A stretch of DNA of 21,611 nt. Origin: a virus. The notes beneath the pieces are model-generated. The model worked only from the letters and a program-made list of their open reading frames with translations. It made no database searches and had not been told where the DNA came from. Shown here one piece after another: positions 12,702-20,899 of the stretch (position 1 is the stretch's first letter; each line of letters begins with the position of its first letter). The position numbers and the translations under genes were made by a program. The stretch lies in IMG/VR virus record IMGVR_UViG_3300032282_001515, positions 1 through 21,611 of that record. One strand, written 5' to 3'.

Positions 12702-13700
12702 TTACTGCCTGTCATTGTATGTGCTAATCTCGCCGCTTGTGGCAGGACTTGTAGTTGTAGAAGCAAGTGTTTTTCCTGCTGCCAAAGCAGTAGCCTCTTC
12801 AGGGGTTGTCACTCGCAGCCAGTCTGGAACAGTTGCACCACCGATATTGTATCTACCAAGTGCCTGAGCAATCTGAGGAAAGATTGAAGGTGTCGCGGCA
12901 GGATTAAATACAGGAAGCATGTTAGGAAGATTGGCCTGATACATCATTGAGTTGCGGAACATATCCTGAATTGAAGGTGCATACATTGCAGCAGTATAGC
13001 CAGCACTTGGTCCGGTGACATTTGGCCCAACAACTGTAGCACCAAACGGAACCTCACGAATGCCACTTTGATATCCTGCAAAACCAGATGGCATACCTGT
13101 ACTAGGAACGCTCGTCACTGCCCCTGATTTAATGAGTTTAGCACGTTCGGCAACCAGAGCCGGATTAGTCATAGATTTTCTGAACTCGGCTTCTATCGTT
13201 GCAAGATCCATCCCCTTGGCTGCCTCCCCAAGCCAATGCTCTAAACCAGCCTTATCAGCTGTGGATCCAATAATGTTTTTATAGAGATTTTCAATGTCTG
13301 CGGCAGTAACAGTTTGTTTGTTTCCAACGGTTGTTCCAGTGGTTGCTCCCAACAAGCCGCCAGTTGTCGCACCAGTTGTTGCACCAGTGGTTGCACCAGT
13401 TGTTGTACCCAACAAGCCGCCAGTTGTCGCACCAGTTGTTGCGGCTGAATTGTTTGCTGCGTTAGTAATGTTACTTAAAACATTAGCCCAAGTTGTCGGA
13501 TTAACAACCTTACTAGCGCCAGATTTAACAAGGTCAGATGCTTGCTGAACCAAAGCAGCATTTTGTCTTGCAGCTATAAACTCAGGCGTCATCGCTTCAG
13601 GGGTCATCCCCCTATTAAGCCACCAATTTACGCCTTCTTGCTCTCCAGTGCGTCCGATGATCGAATTGTAGAGCTGTTGGATTTCTTCTACTGTTGCCAT
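12702..13700 (-). CDS. Virion-associated protein with two DUF4214-like repeats
   Basis: The 332-residue product has two similar segments: VEEIQQLYNSIIGRTGEQEG (residues 4-23) with NWWLNRGMTPEAM, and AADIENLYKNIIGSTADKAG (about 133-152) with LEHWLGEAAKGMDLATIEAE. This I..LY...IGR....G...W spacing is that of DUF4214 domains, found in surface and phage structural proteins. Between them lies a Thr/Gly/Ala linker (GATTGGLLG units) encoded by a 60-base-period DNA repeat. The C-terminal half is Pro/Gly/Met-rich. Nothing catalytic is visible. GGGG eight bases before the ATG overlaps the end of the transglycosylase gene. A tail, internal or adhesion protein is likely. Confidence 0.7.
   Translation of the reverse strand: MATVEEIQQLYNSIIGRTGEQEGVNWWLNRGMTPEAMTPEFIAARQNAALVQQASDLVKSGASKVVNPTTWANVLSNITNAANNSAATTGATTGGLLGTTTGATTGATTGATTGGLLGATTGTTVGNKQTVTAADIENLYKNIIGSTADKAGLEHWLGEAAKGMDLATIEAEFRKSMTNPALVAERAKLIKSGAVTSVPSTGMPSGFAGYQSGIREVPFGATVVGPNVTGPSAGYTAAMYAPSIQDMFRNSMMYQANLPNMLPVFNPAATPSIFPQIAQALGRYNIGGATVPDWLRVTTPEEATALAAGKTLASTTTSPATSGEISTYNDRQ
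13336..13440. repeat. 60-base-period direct repeat inside the DUF4214-like gene
   Basis: A 33-base stretch at 13348-13380 recurs exactly at 13408-13440, and shorter 12-base GCACCAGTTGTT-like units fill the space between. In frame it encodes repeated GATTGGLLG/GATTGATTG linker units, so copy-number change alters linker length without a frameshift. Confidence 0.85.
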
Positions 13701-13705
13701 GATAG

Positions 13706-14557
13706 TTACCCCATGTATCCGAATAAGCCTGCAAACAGGTCATCTTTCACTTTTGGACGATGCGACACACCAGACAGCATCGGTGCTGCTTTAGGCGCAC
13801 CAGCCGCCATCAAGGAATTTCCTAGCGATGACAATCCTGCCAAATCCTTCATCGTAGCTGGTGTCATTCCAGCAGGTTCAAACCGCTTATCTCCACCAAC
13901 AACTGAAGCCAGTATATCAGGCATTCTCTGTCCTGGCATCGGAGTTGCCGGTGGTGGCTGCGGTGATCCGCCGCCAAGAAGCCCGGTGATCGGACTGGCA
14001 AGGAAGCTCAATCCGCCATTGAGGTATTTTTGATCTAGATCACCAATCATGCCCATTGGAGCCTGCCAAGGTGGCGTTACTCCGGTAGGTGGCGCATCAG
14101 CCTGACCACCGCCGTCAAACTTTGACATAATCTTGTTGGCAAACTCATAGCCGGTCATTTCTGGATTGCCAGCATTCCAAACAACCGCGTTCTTTCCAAC
14201 TAGATCAGCAGCCTTCTTATCCGTTCCAGAAAGCAGCTTGCTTGCTCCACCCGCACCCTGCTGGTGCGCAAGATAAAGTTGCGATGCTGTTGGGTCTTCA
14301 ATGCCAGCCTTCTGCAAGGCGGCTCGATTGTCTGCCGCAAGCCTAGCCGCGGCTTCAGCAGACTGCGTAAGATCGTATGGGTCTTTCAAACCATACTGTT
14401 TTGCCGTGCTTGGGATAAACTGAAATCCACCAGCGGCCTTGGATAGCGGATTATATAGGTTTGCGCCGCTTCCGCTTTCAATCTGATATATTCTAGCCAG
14501 AAAGCCAGCAGGCAGTTTGTATTTCTGCTCTAGCTCCAAAAACAGATCATTTGCCAT
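13706..14557 (-). CDS. SLT-type lytic transglycosylase
   Basis: The 283-residue product begins with the domain itself: LEQKYKLPAGFLARIYQIES with catalytic Glu28 in the QIESG motif, AAGGFQFIPSTAKQYGL (goose-lysozyme-like GxxQxxP pattern), then ASQLYLAHQQGAGGASKLL. It cuts the glycan strand of peptidoglycan. Its place among internal virion genes and the long Pro/Gly tail (about 160-283, with PPTGVTPPWQAPMG and PQPPPATPMPGQRMP) suggest a virion-carried enzyme opening the wall during DNA entry rather than the lysis enzyme. The reading frame stays open to 15019, but that extension lies over the PAPS-reductase gene. The ATG at 14557, with GAGGGTG upstream, fits the domain start. It overlaps the upstream gene by 11 bases. 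Confidence 0.85.
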   Translation of the reverse strand: MANDLFLELEQKYKLPAGFLARIYQIESGSGANLYNPLSKAAGGFQFIPSTAKQYGLKDPYDLTQSAEAAARLAADNRAALQKAGIEDPTASQLYLAHQQGAGGASKLLSGTDKKAADLVGKNAVVWNAGNPEMTGYEFANKIMSKFDGGGQADAPPTGVTPPWQAPMGMIGDLDQKYLNGGLSFLASPITGLLGGGSPQPPPATPMPGQRMPDILASVVGGDKRFEPAGMTPATMKDLAGLSSLGNSLMAAGAPKAAPMLSGVSHRPKVKDDLFAGLFGYMG

Positions 14558-15239
14558 ATTGCACCCTCTGACTTTCAATCGCATCGTCAATGATCGCCAG
14601 TCGGCGCAGCATTTCAGTGCGCTTGGCATCCGGTAGATTGTCGATGCGCTTGCGGTTGTCGTCCAGGAAGCCAGTGCAATCCCAGCAATCACGGCCAGTC
14701 TTTTCGCCCAAACCATAGCCAGGTGACATGTCTGCCCCAACTTCAGCCAGATAGTTGAATATCTGCTTTTCCGTCCAGTTTTCGACCGGCATGATGTATT
14801 TGATGCCGTCGATGACCTGACCATTTTTCGATGTGGATTTGCGGCGGTCATCCAACCGCTGGCCCTTGATGATCTTTGTGACGCCCAAATCTTTGATGCC
14901 CTGATAGAGAGGTATCCAGATATTGATCGCGCAACACTCAAGGCACGATTGCATCGTTGGGCCTGTATTTCCGCTAATGACTTTACCAAGCGCCGTGTTC
15001 TCGACTGGTACAACGTCAACCGGCCATCCTCTTTCAGCGATATTGGCAGGCTGGTCTGACTTCAGATGAATGAAGTGCGGCAACCGCTTCGACCACCGCT
15101 CCATGTAATCAATCATCTCGGGATAGGATGCGCCTGTGTCCAGCCAAACAACATAAATGTCGTCCCACCTCTCCTTGTAGAGGTAGAGACAAGCCAAACT
15201 ATCCTTGCCGCCGCTGAACTGAAGCGCAGTGTCAATCAT
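14547..15239 (-). CDS. PAPS/APS-reductase-family PP-loop protein with a likely Fe-S site
   Basis: The 230-residue product has the PP-loop SGGKDS (residues 9-14), IYVVWLDTG, SCLECCAINIW (98-108), GQRLDDRRKS (126-135), PVENWTEKQIFNYL (151-164) and CWDC (185-188). The PP-loop family activates substrates with ATP, as in phosphoadenosine phosphosulfate reductase, DndC and tRNA thiolation enzymes. Cys102-Cys103 and Cys185-xx-Cys188 reproduce the CC...CxxC spacing of [4Fe-4S] APS reductases. The C-terminal catalytic Cys of true reductases is absent (it ends RVQYGK), so sulfur transfer or nucleic-acid modification is as likely as sulfate reduction. It is ATGA-coupled to a structural gene and lies within the virion operon, unusual for a metabolic gene. 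Confidence 0.85.
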   Translation of the reverse strand: MIDTALQFSGGKDSLACLYLYKERWDDIYVVWLDTGASYPEMIDYMERWSKRLPHFIHLKSDQPANIAERGWPVDVVPVENTALGKVISGNTGPTMQSCLECCAINIWIPLYQGIKDLGVTKIIKGQRLDDRRKSTSKNGQVIDGIKYIMPVENWTEKQIFNYLAEVGADMSPGYGLGEKTGRDCWDCTGFLDDNRKRIDNLPDAKRTEMLRRLAIIDDAIESQRVQYGK

Positions 15240-16165
15240 AGAGACGCCAATGTTCCAAGGATAGAAACGGCAGACGAGGCAGCGCCAAGACCAGTTAATA
15301 GTCCAGAACCGCTTCCACCACCACCACTCTGCGTCTGAGTTGCGCCGTATGGCGTAGCGCCCAAAGCCTGCAATGGAATTTGAAGTTGCTGAAGTGGGAA
15401 TTGTTGCTTTTCAGCATATGCTTGCCGTGCTGAATCCAATTGAGCTTGCTGCTGCTGTTGAATAAGAGACTGTGCACTAAGAGCACCTGTCGCACCTGTT
15501 AGGAATGCTTCCTGACCAGCGCCAGCAAGATTGCCAAGTGTTGAAGCGCCTTGCAAACCAAGTTGAGAACCTGTCAATCCAGCAGCCTGGTTAAGCTGCT
15601 GAGCTTGCAAGTTGCGAGCAATATCTCCCTGCGCTGCCGCCTGCGCTTGCTGGTAGTTCTGTCCATATAGGTTTGCCGCCAATTGCCCAGCCTGCTGCTG
15701 CGCTGCTGAATTGATGACACCTTCTTGAATGCCCTGACGCGATCCACCAAAGGCCTTAGCCTTTATGGCGTCAGCATAGGTTTGATTTAGCCCAGTTTGA
15801 CGCTGCGCATTGAGCGTTTCCAAAGAAGCGTCAATGACGTTTTTTGTATATGGATTCATGTATGGGCTAAGATCAGCATTAGCAATATAACCAGGGCTGA
15901 CCTGCTGTGGCTGATAGCTGCCAGACTGCGCTGCCATCATCTGCGCCTGTGCAAATGCAGGTTGAGCCATTGCATAGTTATTGGAGATTGCTCCAATTGC
16001 GCTCAACTGCCCAGGAGCCATATCAGCAACGCGCTGGCCCTCATATGGTCCAAGCATCGTATTGGAAATGTCGTAAGCAGCAGCAAGGTTTTTGCGGCCA
16101 GCCTCCTGAACCCACTCTGGGTATTCGGTTTTGTTTACCGTTGTTCCGCCGCCACCACCGTCCAT
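15236..16165 (-). CDS. Gln/Ala-rich phage structural protein (309 residues)
   Basis: The product starts with a Gly run (MDGGGGGTTVNKTEYPEWVQ), has the segment DLSPYMNPYTKNVIDASLE at about 98-116 and AKAFGGSRQGIQEGV at about 134-148, then long Gln/Ala helices and a Gly/Ser-rich hydrophobic end. The YMNPY...VID...L...AFGGSR...E pattern is common in tailed-phage virion proteins lying between nozzle-like and ejection genes; I know no defined function. It is probably an internal or tail-associated component. AGGAGG five to six bases before the ATG gives a strong start. The stop overlaps the PAPS-reductase-like start. Confidence 0.75.
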   Translation of the reverse strand: MDGGGGGTTVNKTEYPEWVQEAGRKNLAAAYDISNTMLGPYEGQRVADMAPGQLSAIGAISNNYAMAQPAFAQAQMMAAQSGSYQPQQVSPGYIANADLSPYMNPYTKNVIDASLETLNAQRQTGLNQTYADAIKAKAFGGSRQGIQEGVINSAAQQQAGQLAANLYGQNYQQAQAAAQGDIARNLQAQQLNQAAGLTGSQLGLQGASTLGNLAGAGQEAFLTGATGALSAQSLIQQQQQAQLDSARQAYAEKQQFPLQQLQIPLQALGATPYGATQTQSGGGGSGSGLLTGLGAASSAVSILGTLASL

Positions 16166-16174
16166 CTGGACCTC

Positions 16175-16525
16175 CTAAATATCCAAAGTGTGAACAACCC
16201 AGCGTTTCTTCCAGCCTGGCGTTGCGACCTTTTCCCAGCCTAGTCTACCCGATCCCATGATAAATTCACAGCCGTTCGCCCGTCCAAATTCTATCAGTCT
16301 TGGCTGCATGTTCTTAAGCGTCTCAAGTTCACCGGCAACCAGGACAATGTTCAGATGTCGTTTTTGCGGTGCAACCCGAATTTCTGTAACCACAACACCG
16401 TCATCATCCGCAAACATCTGAAATGCTCCAGACTCCAGCTTCGCAACCATGTCATCGTAAGTGTGGGTGTCCAAGCCATATTTCAGCGCCTTCTTGATCC
16501 GCTTGACCAGTTTTGCCTTATCCAT
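16175..16525 (-). CDS. Small conserved phage protein with a GRLGW motif (116 residues)
   Basis: The protein has a basic helical start (DKAKLVKRIKKALKYGL), a beta-rich centre (FADDDGVVVTEIRVAPQKRH, LNIVLVAGELETLKNM) and an end with CEFIMGSGRLGWEKVATPGW. A GR.GW...P.W end after a mixed alpha/beta core is shared by small phage proteins encoded near tail or connector genes and is faintly like GNAT acetyltransferases; catalysis cannot be claimed. The ATG at 16525 forms a TGATG junction with the upstream stop; a TTG one codon earlier is less likely. Confidence 0.7.
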   Translation of the reverse strand: MDKAKLVKRIKKALKYGLDTHTYDDMVAKLESGAFQMFADDDGVVVTEIRVAPQKRHLNIVLVAGELETLKNMQPRLIEFGRANGCEFIMGSGRLGWEKVATPGWKKRWVVHTLDI

Positions 16526-16755
16526 CAATAATTCGGTGCCCCAGTTTGACCCAAGGCAACAGATGTCGTCTGGAGAACGCCATCATCACCAACACTAACT
16601 TTCCAAACACTACCATCTGAAGCCAAAAGCAAAATGCTTTCAATTGCCTCATTTCGTGTCACATTTAACGATTGAGCTTTGTCGATCGCACTGAACGAAT
16701 AGCGGAAATATTCACGATCATAGCCGCTCGGTGGTGTTGGAAGGTTCAGTCTCAT
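16525..16755 (-). CDS. Small phage protein between nozzle and structural genes (76 residues)
   Basis: The product starts MRLNLPTPPSGYDREYFRY, has an AIDKAQSLNVTRNEAIESIL segment, and ends with a beta hairpin-like LLASDGSVWKVSVGDDGVLQ. The LP.PP..YD..Y......I..A pattern is frequent in small phage proteins at this position, and I suspect a head-tail or tail-assembly role. It overlaps the nozzle gene by four bases (ATGA), with GGTGGA just upstream of its ATG, so it is made by coupled translation. Confidence 0.7.
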   Translation of the reverse strand: MRLNLPTPPSGYDREYFRYSFSAIDKAQSLNVTRNEAIESILLLASDGSVWKVSVGDDGVLQTTSVALGQTGAPNY

Positions 16756-18614
16756 CGTCCACCCCCAGCTGTCATATCAAGGCGCACCTCACCGATGCTC
16801 CATTCTGCATCTTCAGTTGCCGCAACCTTAATCCTAAAATCACGGCCAGTCACGCGCATGTCAGTGTAGCCATCCGATCGCGGATTGTACGGACCAGATG
16901 TTGTTTCAGTTCCTTCTGGCGTAAAGGATGAAAACACCGTCAATTGAGTTGAGCTGTAGCCATAGCCACTGTCTGTGATTGCTTGCTTAACATGCGAAAT
17001 CATATTGCCGCCTTGAGCATTGATTGAGCCAGTTTCAGCATATCTAGCCGTTGTGATTGGATCGCCAGCAGCCGTCCAACCATCTTCGTGCTGGTAGAGA
17101 TTACCTTCCTCATCAGAAGCCAATGGATGTTGAATTACGGTTGTCCCACAAGCTGCGGTGCGAGCCATTTCTCCAATGCTCCACCAGTTTTCGGCATAAG
17201 AGAACATCAGATATTTATCTGGATTGGTTGATCCATTTGACGGATACCAAAACCAAGCTTCTGGAAAGACGCCATTATCTGAGCCAAAAGTCCAAAGATG
17301 TGATGTTTGTGGATCAAGATCATCAAACACAAATGAACCAACATCACATGGCAATGGACGTACAGTTCCTCCATCGTAAAGCCAGAATGATTCATTGCCC
17401 ATCCAAATACAACGTCCAGCAGTTGTTGCAAAAGCTTGCGGAGCAATTAATCCGCAGCCAAATCCAATGCGCTCTATCTGATAGATATATGGCAAACCAA
17501 CATAGCGCATGATCCATGCTTCATTGCTAGTCCAGATTAGAGTGCCTTCACGCACTGGAGCGCACATAACAATCTGACTTTGCGTATCCAGATCAAGGTA
17601 TCCAGCCGTGTTAGCAGGATTAGCAAAATCCCAATTTGTGTAGTCTTCAGAAGATGACCAGGCTACCCGCCTTTTATTGCCTCCAGCCCCAATCAAAACG
17701 CAATGACGCTCTGGCGTAACAATAACACCGCGATTGTCTGACGGCACTGAATTTGATGTTGTTACCGATCCGCCAGTACCAATAGCAGTTATTCCAGATG
17801 CGACTCCAGTGGCAATACCTCTGCCAGATGCAGATCCAACCAAAGATGCGGTTAGAGTAGTGGCGCTAAATGCCACGATTGTTGACCGGCCAGCAGCAGA
17901 TGCAATGCTAGATAACGTGGATGGAGTGGCAAAAGTAAATGTTGTGTCGTTGATAACAGAAAGAATTGTCCATGTTGCATTGAATGCAGAAAAGCTGTTT
18001 CCACTAATAACAACAGACTGACCAACAGTAAACCCATGATGGTCAACAGTTACTGCTGTTGCGACATTTGCATTTCTTGAGATGGTCACAATGGTGCTGG
18101 TTCCAACTGGACCAGCAATCACTTCATCATGGTTCCAATGAAGCAACCGGCCATCTGATGATGCAACAGCCAAAAGATCGCCACCCCAGTTATCAAACGT
18201 CCATGAAAATGTTGGCGTAAATGCCTGTGTGGGCGGGCGTGGATATGTTGGATCTGTATCAAGGCCATAATATGTGTAGCCATAGTTGTAGGCTCCAAAT
18301 CCTCCATATACTCCAGCGTCAGGTGTAACAAATGAAGGAGGTGTTACGTCCGTATAAGTTGAGCTATTAAGGATGTAGAGTTTGTCTTCACATCCAACTG
18401 CTGTATAGGACGCACCATCTGCTCCATTCCAAGGAAATATCCCACGGATTGTGCTGCTAAGAGGTGTCGATGTAACACGCTGCCATCCTCCAACAGGCAA
18501 CAGTTTTCCAGATCGCCAACGGATAAGGTTAGCATCCCAATACCTACCCTTTGTCTGAAGAGGCGTTGCCAGCTTCATGACACCAGGAGGAACATTGATC
18601 GGAGCAAGAGGCAT
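16752..18614 (-). CDS. P22 gp10-like tail nozzle / stabilisation protein candidate (620 residues)
   Basis: The N-terminus, INVPPGVMKLATPLQTKGRY followed by WDANLIRWRSGKLLPVGGW, and repeated blade-like segments (LLAVASSDGRLLHWN, LIGAGGNKRRVAWSSSEDY, LIWTSNEAWIMRYVG, CIWMGNESFWLYDGG, DKYLMFSYAENWWSIG, GNLYQHEDGW) match the beta-propeller stabilisation/nozzle family exemplified by P22 gp10. These form the end of a short tail tube and hold in DNA. Residues about 170-290 look like an insertion: a beta domain (VTISRNANVATAVTVDHHGF, TVGQSVVISGNSF, TWTILSVINDTTFTFA) plus Ser/Gly/Ala-rich sequence. GGAG before the ATG and a one-base TAATG junction support the start. A siphovirus tail protein with the same fold is the alternative. 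Confidence 0.65.
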   Translation of the reverse strand: MPLAPINVPPGVMKLATPLQTKGRYWDANLIRWRSGKLLPVGGWQRVTSTPLSSTIRGIFPWNGADGASYTAVGCEDKLYILNSSTYTDVTPPSFVTPDAGVYGGFGAYNYGYTYYGLDTDPTYPRPPTQAFTPTFSWTFDNWGGDLLAVASSDGRLLHWNHDEVIAGPVGTSTIVTISRNANVATAVTVDHHGFTVGQSVVISGNSFSAFNATWTILSVINDTTFTFATPSTLSSIASAAGRSTIVAFSATTLTASLVGSASGRGIATGVASGITAIGTGGSVTTSNSVPSDNRGVIVTPERHCVLIGAGGNKRRVAWSSSEDYTNWDFANPANTAGYLDLDTQSQIVMCAPVREGTLIWTSNEAWIMRYVGLPYIYQIERIGFGCGLIAPQAFATTAGRCIWMGNESFWLYDGGTVRPLPCDVGSFVFDDLDPQTSHLWTFGSDNGVFPEAWFWYPSNGSTNPDKYLMFSYAENWWSIGEMARTAACGTTVIQHPLASDEEGNLYQHEDGWTAAGDPITTARYAETGSINAQGGNMISHVKQAITDSGYGYSSTQLTVFSSFTPEGTETTSGPYNPRSDGYTDMRVTGRDFRIKVAATEDAEWSIGEVRLDMTAGGGR

Positions 18615-18868
18615 TACGGTCTCCGTTGATCTGTCATACTAGCATTGATGCGTTCAATTTCATCAGCATCAGGAACCCGCGTTAACCATACCATACGCCA
18701 TACGCCATCTTTATTGGCAGGCGGTCCTTCATAGCAAATTGCGTCAGGAAATGTAACATCAGGCGGATCAACCCATTCAACATGAGCATATTTGCTATCT
18801 GGATCAAGAGCTATATCCCCAGCGTGCCGTGGATACTCGCCAGTTGAGAGTTTGATAAATGCGCTCAT
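18614..18868 (-). CDS. Small tail-associated protein (84 residues)
   Basis: The product runs SAFIKLSTGEYPRHAGDIAL, YAHVEWVDPPDV, YEGPPANKDGVWRMVW and ends in a helix (VPDADEIERINASMT). FIKLSTGEYPRH at the start of a small protein between fibre and nozzle genes is reminiscent of tail-fibre assembly or chaperone-type proteins, but I cannot name a family. The ATG at 18868 overlaps the propeller gene's stop by four bases with GGTGA upstream, and its stop shares one base with the nozzle start. Confidence 0.65.
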   Translation of the reverse strand: MSAFIKLSTGEYPRHAGDIALDPDSKYAHVEWVDPPDVTFPDAICYEGPPANKDGVWRMVWLTRVPDADEIERINASMTDQRRP

Positions 18869-20115
18869 ATCGTTTTCACCGATGAAGTGAGTGATGTTGC
18901 AGAATCTGTAAGAGTTGCGGTTGAACTTGTATATGTGCTCGTAGATACTATTGGGGTTACAGCAGTTTCTGTATTTGTAAATGTTGATGATGTATTTGAG
19001 CCAGCACTATATGTGAATGATAGCCCACCAACTGTATATGTCCCTGTCAAAGAACCATCATTTGGCAGTCGAGCAAACAAGAAATATTGAGCAGAAGAAT
19101 AAGTTGGACTTCCTAATATGCATAAATTGTCTGAACGATCAATTGCAATTGAAAATGCAGTTGATGTCCACGCACTTGTTACAAGGCGTCTTTGCCACTG
19201 AAGAGTTCCAGATGAATTATATTTGAAAATCTCAAAACCTAAATTGCTCACTTCGTCTGTTCCGCACGCATATATGTTTCCAGCTGAGTCCAATGCAACT
19301 GAAGTCAAAAATATTGGATAAGCAGAACCAGAAGATGTCACAAGTCGTCTGCCCCATAAAAAAGCACCAGTATTATCTATTTTTGTTAAAGATCTATCTT
19401 CACATGAATAAATATTTCCAGAACTATCAATCGCAATAGAGCTACCCAAATCAAAACCAGAAAAGAAAACTCCAAATTGAGCAACTCCTGAAGAATTATA
19501 TTTTGATATTGTTGAAAAGCCAATGCCTGTAGTTCCTATAAAAATATTGCTGGAGCTATCCAATGAAATGCTGGCTCCATATTCACCAATATCTGAAAAT
19601 TTCTGATATTGAATAACCCCAAATGTGTCATACTTTGCAAAAAGTACATTATTTGTTCCGCTATTATTTGCCTCACCGCATATATAAGAGTTGCCGGAAC
19701 TATCAGCTTTAATACGTAAGCTTACTGTATTAAGCAGGTTCTTTTGCCACTGGATGACTCCAATGGAGTTGTATTTTGTTATTATTGATGCCCCAACAGT
19801 AGTGTCGTATCCGCACACATAAACATTTGAATTTCCATCAAGCGCAATGGAAACTGCTGATGCAAGATTAAGCTTTCGTTGCCATTGAATAACTCCAACT
19901 GAATTGTATTTTATTATCAAAAATCCACTGCTTCCTATGCTTCCGCACATATATATATTTAAATTTCCGTCAACTGCTATTGAGTTTCCAACTGCATCTC
20001 CAGAACTTCCTGGTCCAAGCAATCCAATAAAATGTACACTACTGATCGCAGCTATAGCGCTGGTAAACCCAAGCGCCTTAGCCGATATAGCCCCACGAGT
20101 AATTAAGCTTGGCAT
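18865..20115 (-). CDS. SBBP-repeat beta-propeller protein, probable receptor-binding tail component
   Basis: The 416-residue product consists of about seven repeats of roughly 40-45 residues of the form SIAVDGNLNIYMCG..., FLIIKYNSVGVIQWQRKL, as in SBBP/NHL-like propellers. Clear copies are near residues 50, 90, 130, 175, 225, 275 and 325, enough to close a seven-bladed ring. After about residue 350 comes GTYTVGGLSFTYSAGS and a Ser/Thr-rich tail (STFTNTETAVTPIVSTSTYT). There is no signal peptide; the N-terminus is MPSLITRGAISAKALGF. Lying between a tail fibre and the nozzle gene, it is a good candidate for host recognition. AAGGATAAG before the ATG supports the start. The DNA is visibly richer in A/T than in the replication genes. 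Confidence 0.75.
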   Translation of the reverse strand: MPSLITRGAISAKALGFTSAIAAISSVHFIGLLGPGSSGDAVGNSIAVDGNLNIYMCGSIGSSGFLIIKYNSVGVIQWQRKLNLASAVSIALDGNSNVYVCGYDTTVGASIITKYNSIGVIQWQKNLLNTVSLRIKADSSGNSYICGEANNSGTNNVLFAKYDTFGVIQYQKFSDIGEYGASISLDSSSNIFIGTTGIGFSTISKYNSSGVAQFGVFFSGFDLGSSIAIDSSGNIYSCEDRSLTKIDNTGAFLWGRRLVTSSGSAYPIFLTSVALDSAGNIYACGTDEVSNLGFEIFKYNSSGTLQWQRRLVTSAWTSTAFSIAIDRSDNLCILGSPTYSSAQYFLFARLPNDGSLTGTYTVGGLSFTYSAGSNTSSTFTNTETAVTPIVSTSTYTSSTATLTDSATSLTSSVKTI

Positions 20116-20126
20116 TGATCTTATCC

Positions 20127-20888
20127 TTACGCAAAGGCAGTTTGAGATGCAAATACAGTAAATGTACCTACAGCCCTTTTTAAGATTGTATATGTATATA
20201 TATCAATGCTAGATACGTTTCCACTCGGAGCAGATCTACCTTGCCATTTTGGTGTTATAGGAGAACCGTCAATCTGGACTGCACTATTGTAATAAGCGGA
20301 TGTTCCTTGAGTGACAAAAAATGCTACAGTTATGATCTGGTTTGTTGCCATAAGTGTATCTAATGGTGTTCCAGATGATCCTCTGAAATTGACAGTCCAA
20401 TTAGCAGAGGCATCGCTAGTGTAATAAAGAATTGACTGCGTTGTAACATCATAATTGATAGTCCCGGTAGCCGCAGTAGCAGATACGGTTGCCGGTTCCG
20501 CAACGTTTTTAAATGATGCAGCAATTTTCGCAGATGTTCCGTTAAATGTCTGTAGGCCAGTCCAAGTATTGTCTGCACCAGCCGTTACACCTGCAACAGA
20601 CTGCCAGCTTGTTCCATTACTGGTAAGCACATTTCCACTAGTTCCTGCCGCAGCAAGTCCAGTACCGCCCTGAGCAACTCCTAGAATGGCAGTTCCTGCA
20701 AAGGAACCATCAACTTTTAGAGTTTTTCCGGCCCCAACATTAACGCCAACGGATGTCCCTGTTCCTGCCGCTGCAAATAGAGCATCAATCGTTGAAAGAT
20801 CCGTGTTGAGTTTAGTCCCCCAGGAATCCCGGCTTGCGCCAACTTGTGGGAGTGTCAGGTTTAGGTTAGCTGTATAAGCATCGGCCAT
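20127..20888 (-). CDS. Tail fibre protein with GGTG/VLTSNGT repeat (253 residues)
   Basis: The N-terminus ([20 protein letters not shown] followed by [13 protein letters not shown]) is the standard start of many phage tail fibres. [20 protein letters not shown] at about 81-100 followed by [10 protein letters not shown] is the usual fibre shaft element. The C-terminal half ([50 protein letters not shown]) resembles fibre head domains that end in a compact beta fold. The ATG at 20888 has AGGAGA eight to ten bases upstream; the in-frame codon at 20918 lies in the previous gene and is rejected. The neighbours are the repeat-rich fibre-like gene upstream and the propeller gene downstream. Confidence 0.85.
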   Translation of the reverse strand: MADAYTANLNLTLPQVGASRDSWGTKLNTDLSTIDALFAAAGTGTSVGVNVGAGKTLKVDGSFAGTAILGVAQGGTGLAAAGTSGNVLTSNGTSWQSVAGVTAGADNTWTGLQTFNGTSAKIAASFKNVAEPATVSATAATGTINYDVTTQSILYYTSDASANWTVNFRGSSGTPLDTLMATNQIITVAFFVTQGTSAYYNSAVQIDGSPITPKWQGRSAPSGNVSSIDIYTYTILKRAVGTFTVFASQTAFA

Positions 20889-20899
20889 TGAATTATCTC

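Noticed and set aside
12403-14033. Plus-strand frames such as 12403-12867 and 13542-14033
   Set aside because: They are antisense to well-supported virion genes, with biased Ser/Pro composition and no domains; no gene in the window is supported on the plus strand.
13706-15019. Long minus-strand frame joining the transglycosylase to an upstream extension
   Set aside because: The added N-terminal part lies over the PAPS-reductase-family gene in another frame and has no domain features. The ATG at 14557 has a ribosome site and starts exactly at the lytic domain.
17057-17512. 151-residue plus-strand frame inside the nozzle gene
   Set aside because: Antisense shadow of a conserved-looking propeller region, rich in Gln/His/Arg, with no ribosome site considered convincing.
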